13,992 bases of DNA from an uncultured Chloroflexota bacterium (GTDB lineage Bacteria > Chloroflexota > Dehalococcoidia > Lucifugimonadales > CAJWER01): contig CAJWER010000064.1 of NCBI GenBank assembly GCA_913030785.1, positions 1-13,992 of the forward strand, written 5' to 3'. Positions within the stretch are counted from its first letter, which is position 1; the number at the start of each line of letters is the position of its first letter. Shown here one piece after another: positions 13,512 to 13,992 of the stretch. Under the pieces are notes generated by a model. It saw nothing but the letters and a program-made list of their open reading frames with translations. It searched no databases and was not told the origin of the DNA. A program made the position numbers and the translations under genes.

Positions 13512-13992
13512 TCAACAGTGGTCCAGTTCCCAAACCGGAAGGTAGTAGGGGAAGATCTGTTCCAGTAGTATTTTTTCCGGCCCTTGCAGAGGCACCGGTG
13601 GTAGGCCCGGATAGGAGCCGAATATGAGCTGAGTCAGTTGCCGCCGGGAGAGCGCCACTCGATTTGGGAGCGGCTGCGTGGAGATCGAAACGCTCCCGTT
13701 GCTAAGACTCAAGGTTACGGTCTCGCCCGAATCCGTGCAGACCAGACTTACCGCCCCCTCCAGGTCAGCAGACCTGGTTCGGATATGGCTTTGGATGCTT
13801 GTGAGAAGCCCTTCGAGGCTGTTGATCCGATGCATTTGAAAGCCTACCCCGGCCGCCTCTTCAACCGGCCTGGCTGACGCGGGCTTCGCGGCCTCCAACA
13901 CCTGTGCGAGGGCCGTCGGTGTCAGAGGTACCACCACCTGGGTCTCGTTTTCGAAGAACCCTTGCTGGAGCACATGACGGACCAGGAAGCCG
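13512..13992 (-). CDS. C-terminal part of a probable Eis-like GNAT acetyltransferase with SCP2-type domain (cut by window edge)
   Basis: The frame is open to the window edge, and about 160 C-terminal residues are visible. The stretch MHRINSLEGLLTSIQSHIRT, then a beta-rich part (GAVSLVCTDSGETVTLSLSNG), then LSRRQLTQLIFGSYPG, and the ending IFPYYLPVWELDHC resemble the sterol-carrier-like C-terminal domain of Eis-type and related GNAT proteins, which commonly end in LTxLLFG...LFP....WPLDxF. The start and the catalytic acetyltransferase part lie outside the window, so a GNAT identity is inferred only from this tail. A GTG at 13973 could be taken for a start, but the frame continues upstream (GFLVRH). 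The gene should end at the terminator at 13398-13433. Confidence 0.55.
   Translation of the reverse strand, partial: GFLVRHVLQQGFFENETQVVVPLTPTALAQVLEAAKPASARPVEEAAGVGFQMHRINSLEGLLTSIQSHIRTRSADLEGAVSLVCTDSGETVTLSLSNGSVSISTQPLPNRVALSRRQLTQLIFGSYPGLPPVPLQGPEKILLEQIFPYYLPVWELDHC

Noticed and set aside
1..13992. CRISPR arrays, transposases, phage or plasmid genes, riboswitches, rRNA
   Set aside because: None seen: no regularly spaced repeats, no recombinase-like proteins, and all leaders are short.

Overview
This is a high-GC bacterial chromosome segment of ordinary housekeeping and metabolic genes, with no phage, plasmid or transposase genes. The mix of protein families (a CbbQ/NorQ-type AAA ATPase with a very large NorD-like VWA partner, SelA, an SpeH-type AdoMet decarboxylase beside a ureohydrolase), GTG/TTG starts and intergenic repeats of the CTCTGCG and TCCTGAGCTTG types suggest a Chloroflexota bacterium, perhaps Dehalococcoidia-like. 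That placement is an inference from family resemblance only.

Layout. Positions 1-1124 (minus): the start of a class II fumarase gene, cut by the window edge, lies behind a small alpha/beta hydrolase gene. Positions 1331-2374 (plus): an L-threonine aldolase, read divergently from the hydrolase and convergently with the next gene. Positions 2459-5201 (minus): rarA, a clamp-loader-like replication/recombination ATPase, behind selA, the selenocysteine synthase. Positions 5325-5942 (plus): coaE, the last step of CoA synthesis. Divergent promoters for selA and coaE sit between those two genes.

Positions 6079-10974 (plus) hold the most unusual part: a CbbQ/NirQ/NorQ-type AAA+ ATPase, a CoA-pyrophosphatase-type Nudix hydrolase, and a 1088-residue CbbO/NorD-like protein. 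The last has an N-terminal helical-repeat region, a degenerate HxxxH site, a long acidic linker and a C-terminal VWA domain with an intact MIDAS motif. The Nudix and NorD-like genes overlap, so their translation is probably coupled. No RuBisCO, nitric oxide reductase, gas vesicle or other usual client gene lies nearby, so the client of this ATPase-VWA chaperone pair is unknown.

Positions 10975-11763 contain a repeat-bearing intergenic stretch, a perfect 15-bp inverted repeat touching a Shine-Dalgarno sequence, and a RimJ/RimL-type acetyltransferase gene broken by a frameshift. Positions 11903-13220 hold overlapping polyamine genes (AdoMet decarboxylase and an agmatinase-family ureohydrolase). 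A well-formed promoter, a tRNA-Thr(TGT) gene and a strong bidirectional terminator follow. The window ends in the 3' part of a minus-strand gene whose product resembles the C-terminal SCP2-like domain of Eis-type acetyltransferases.
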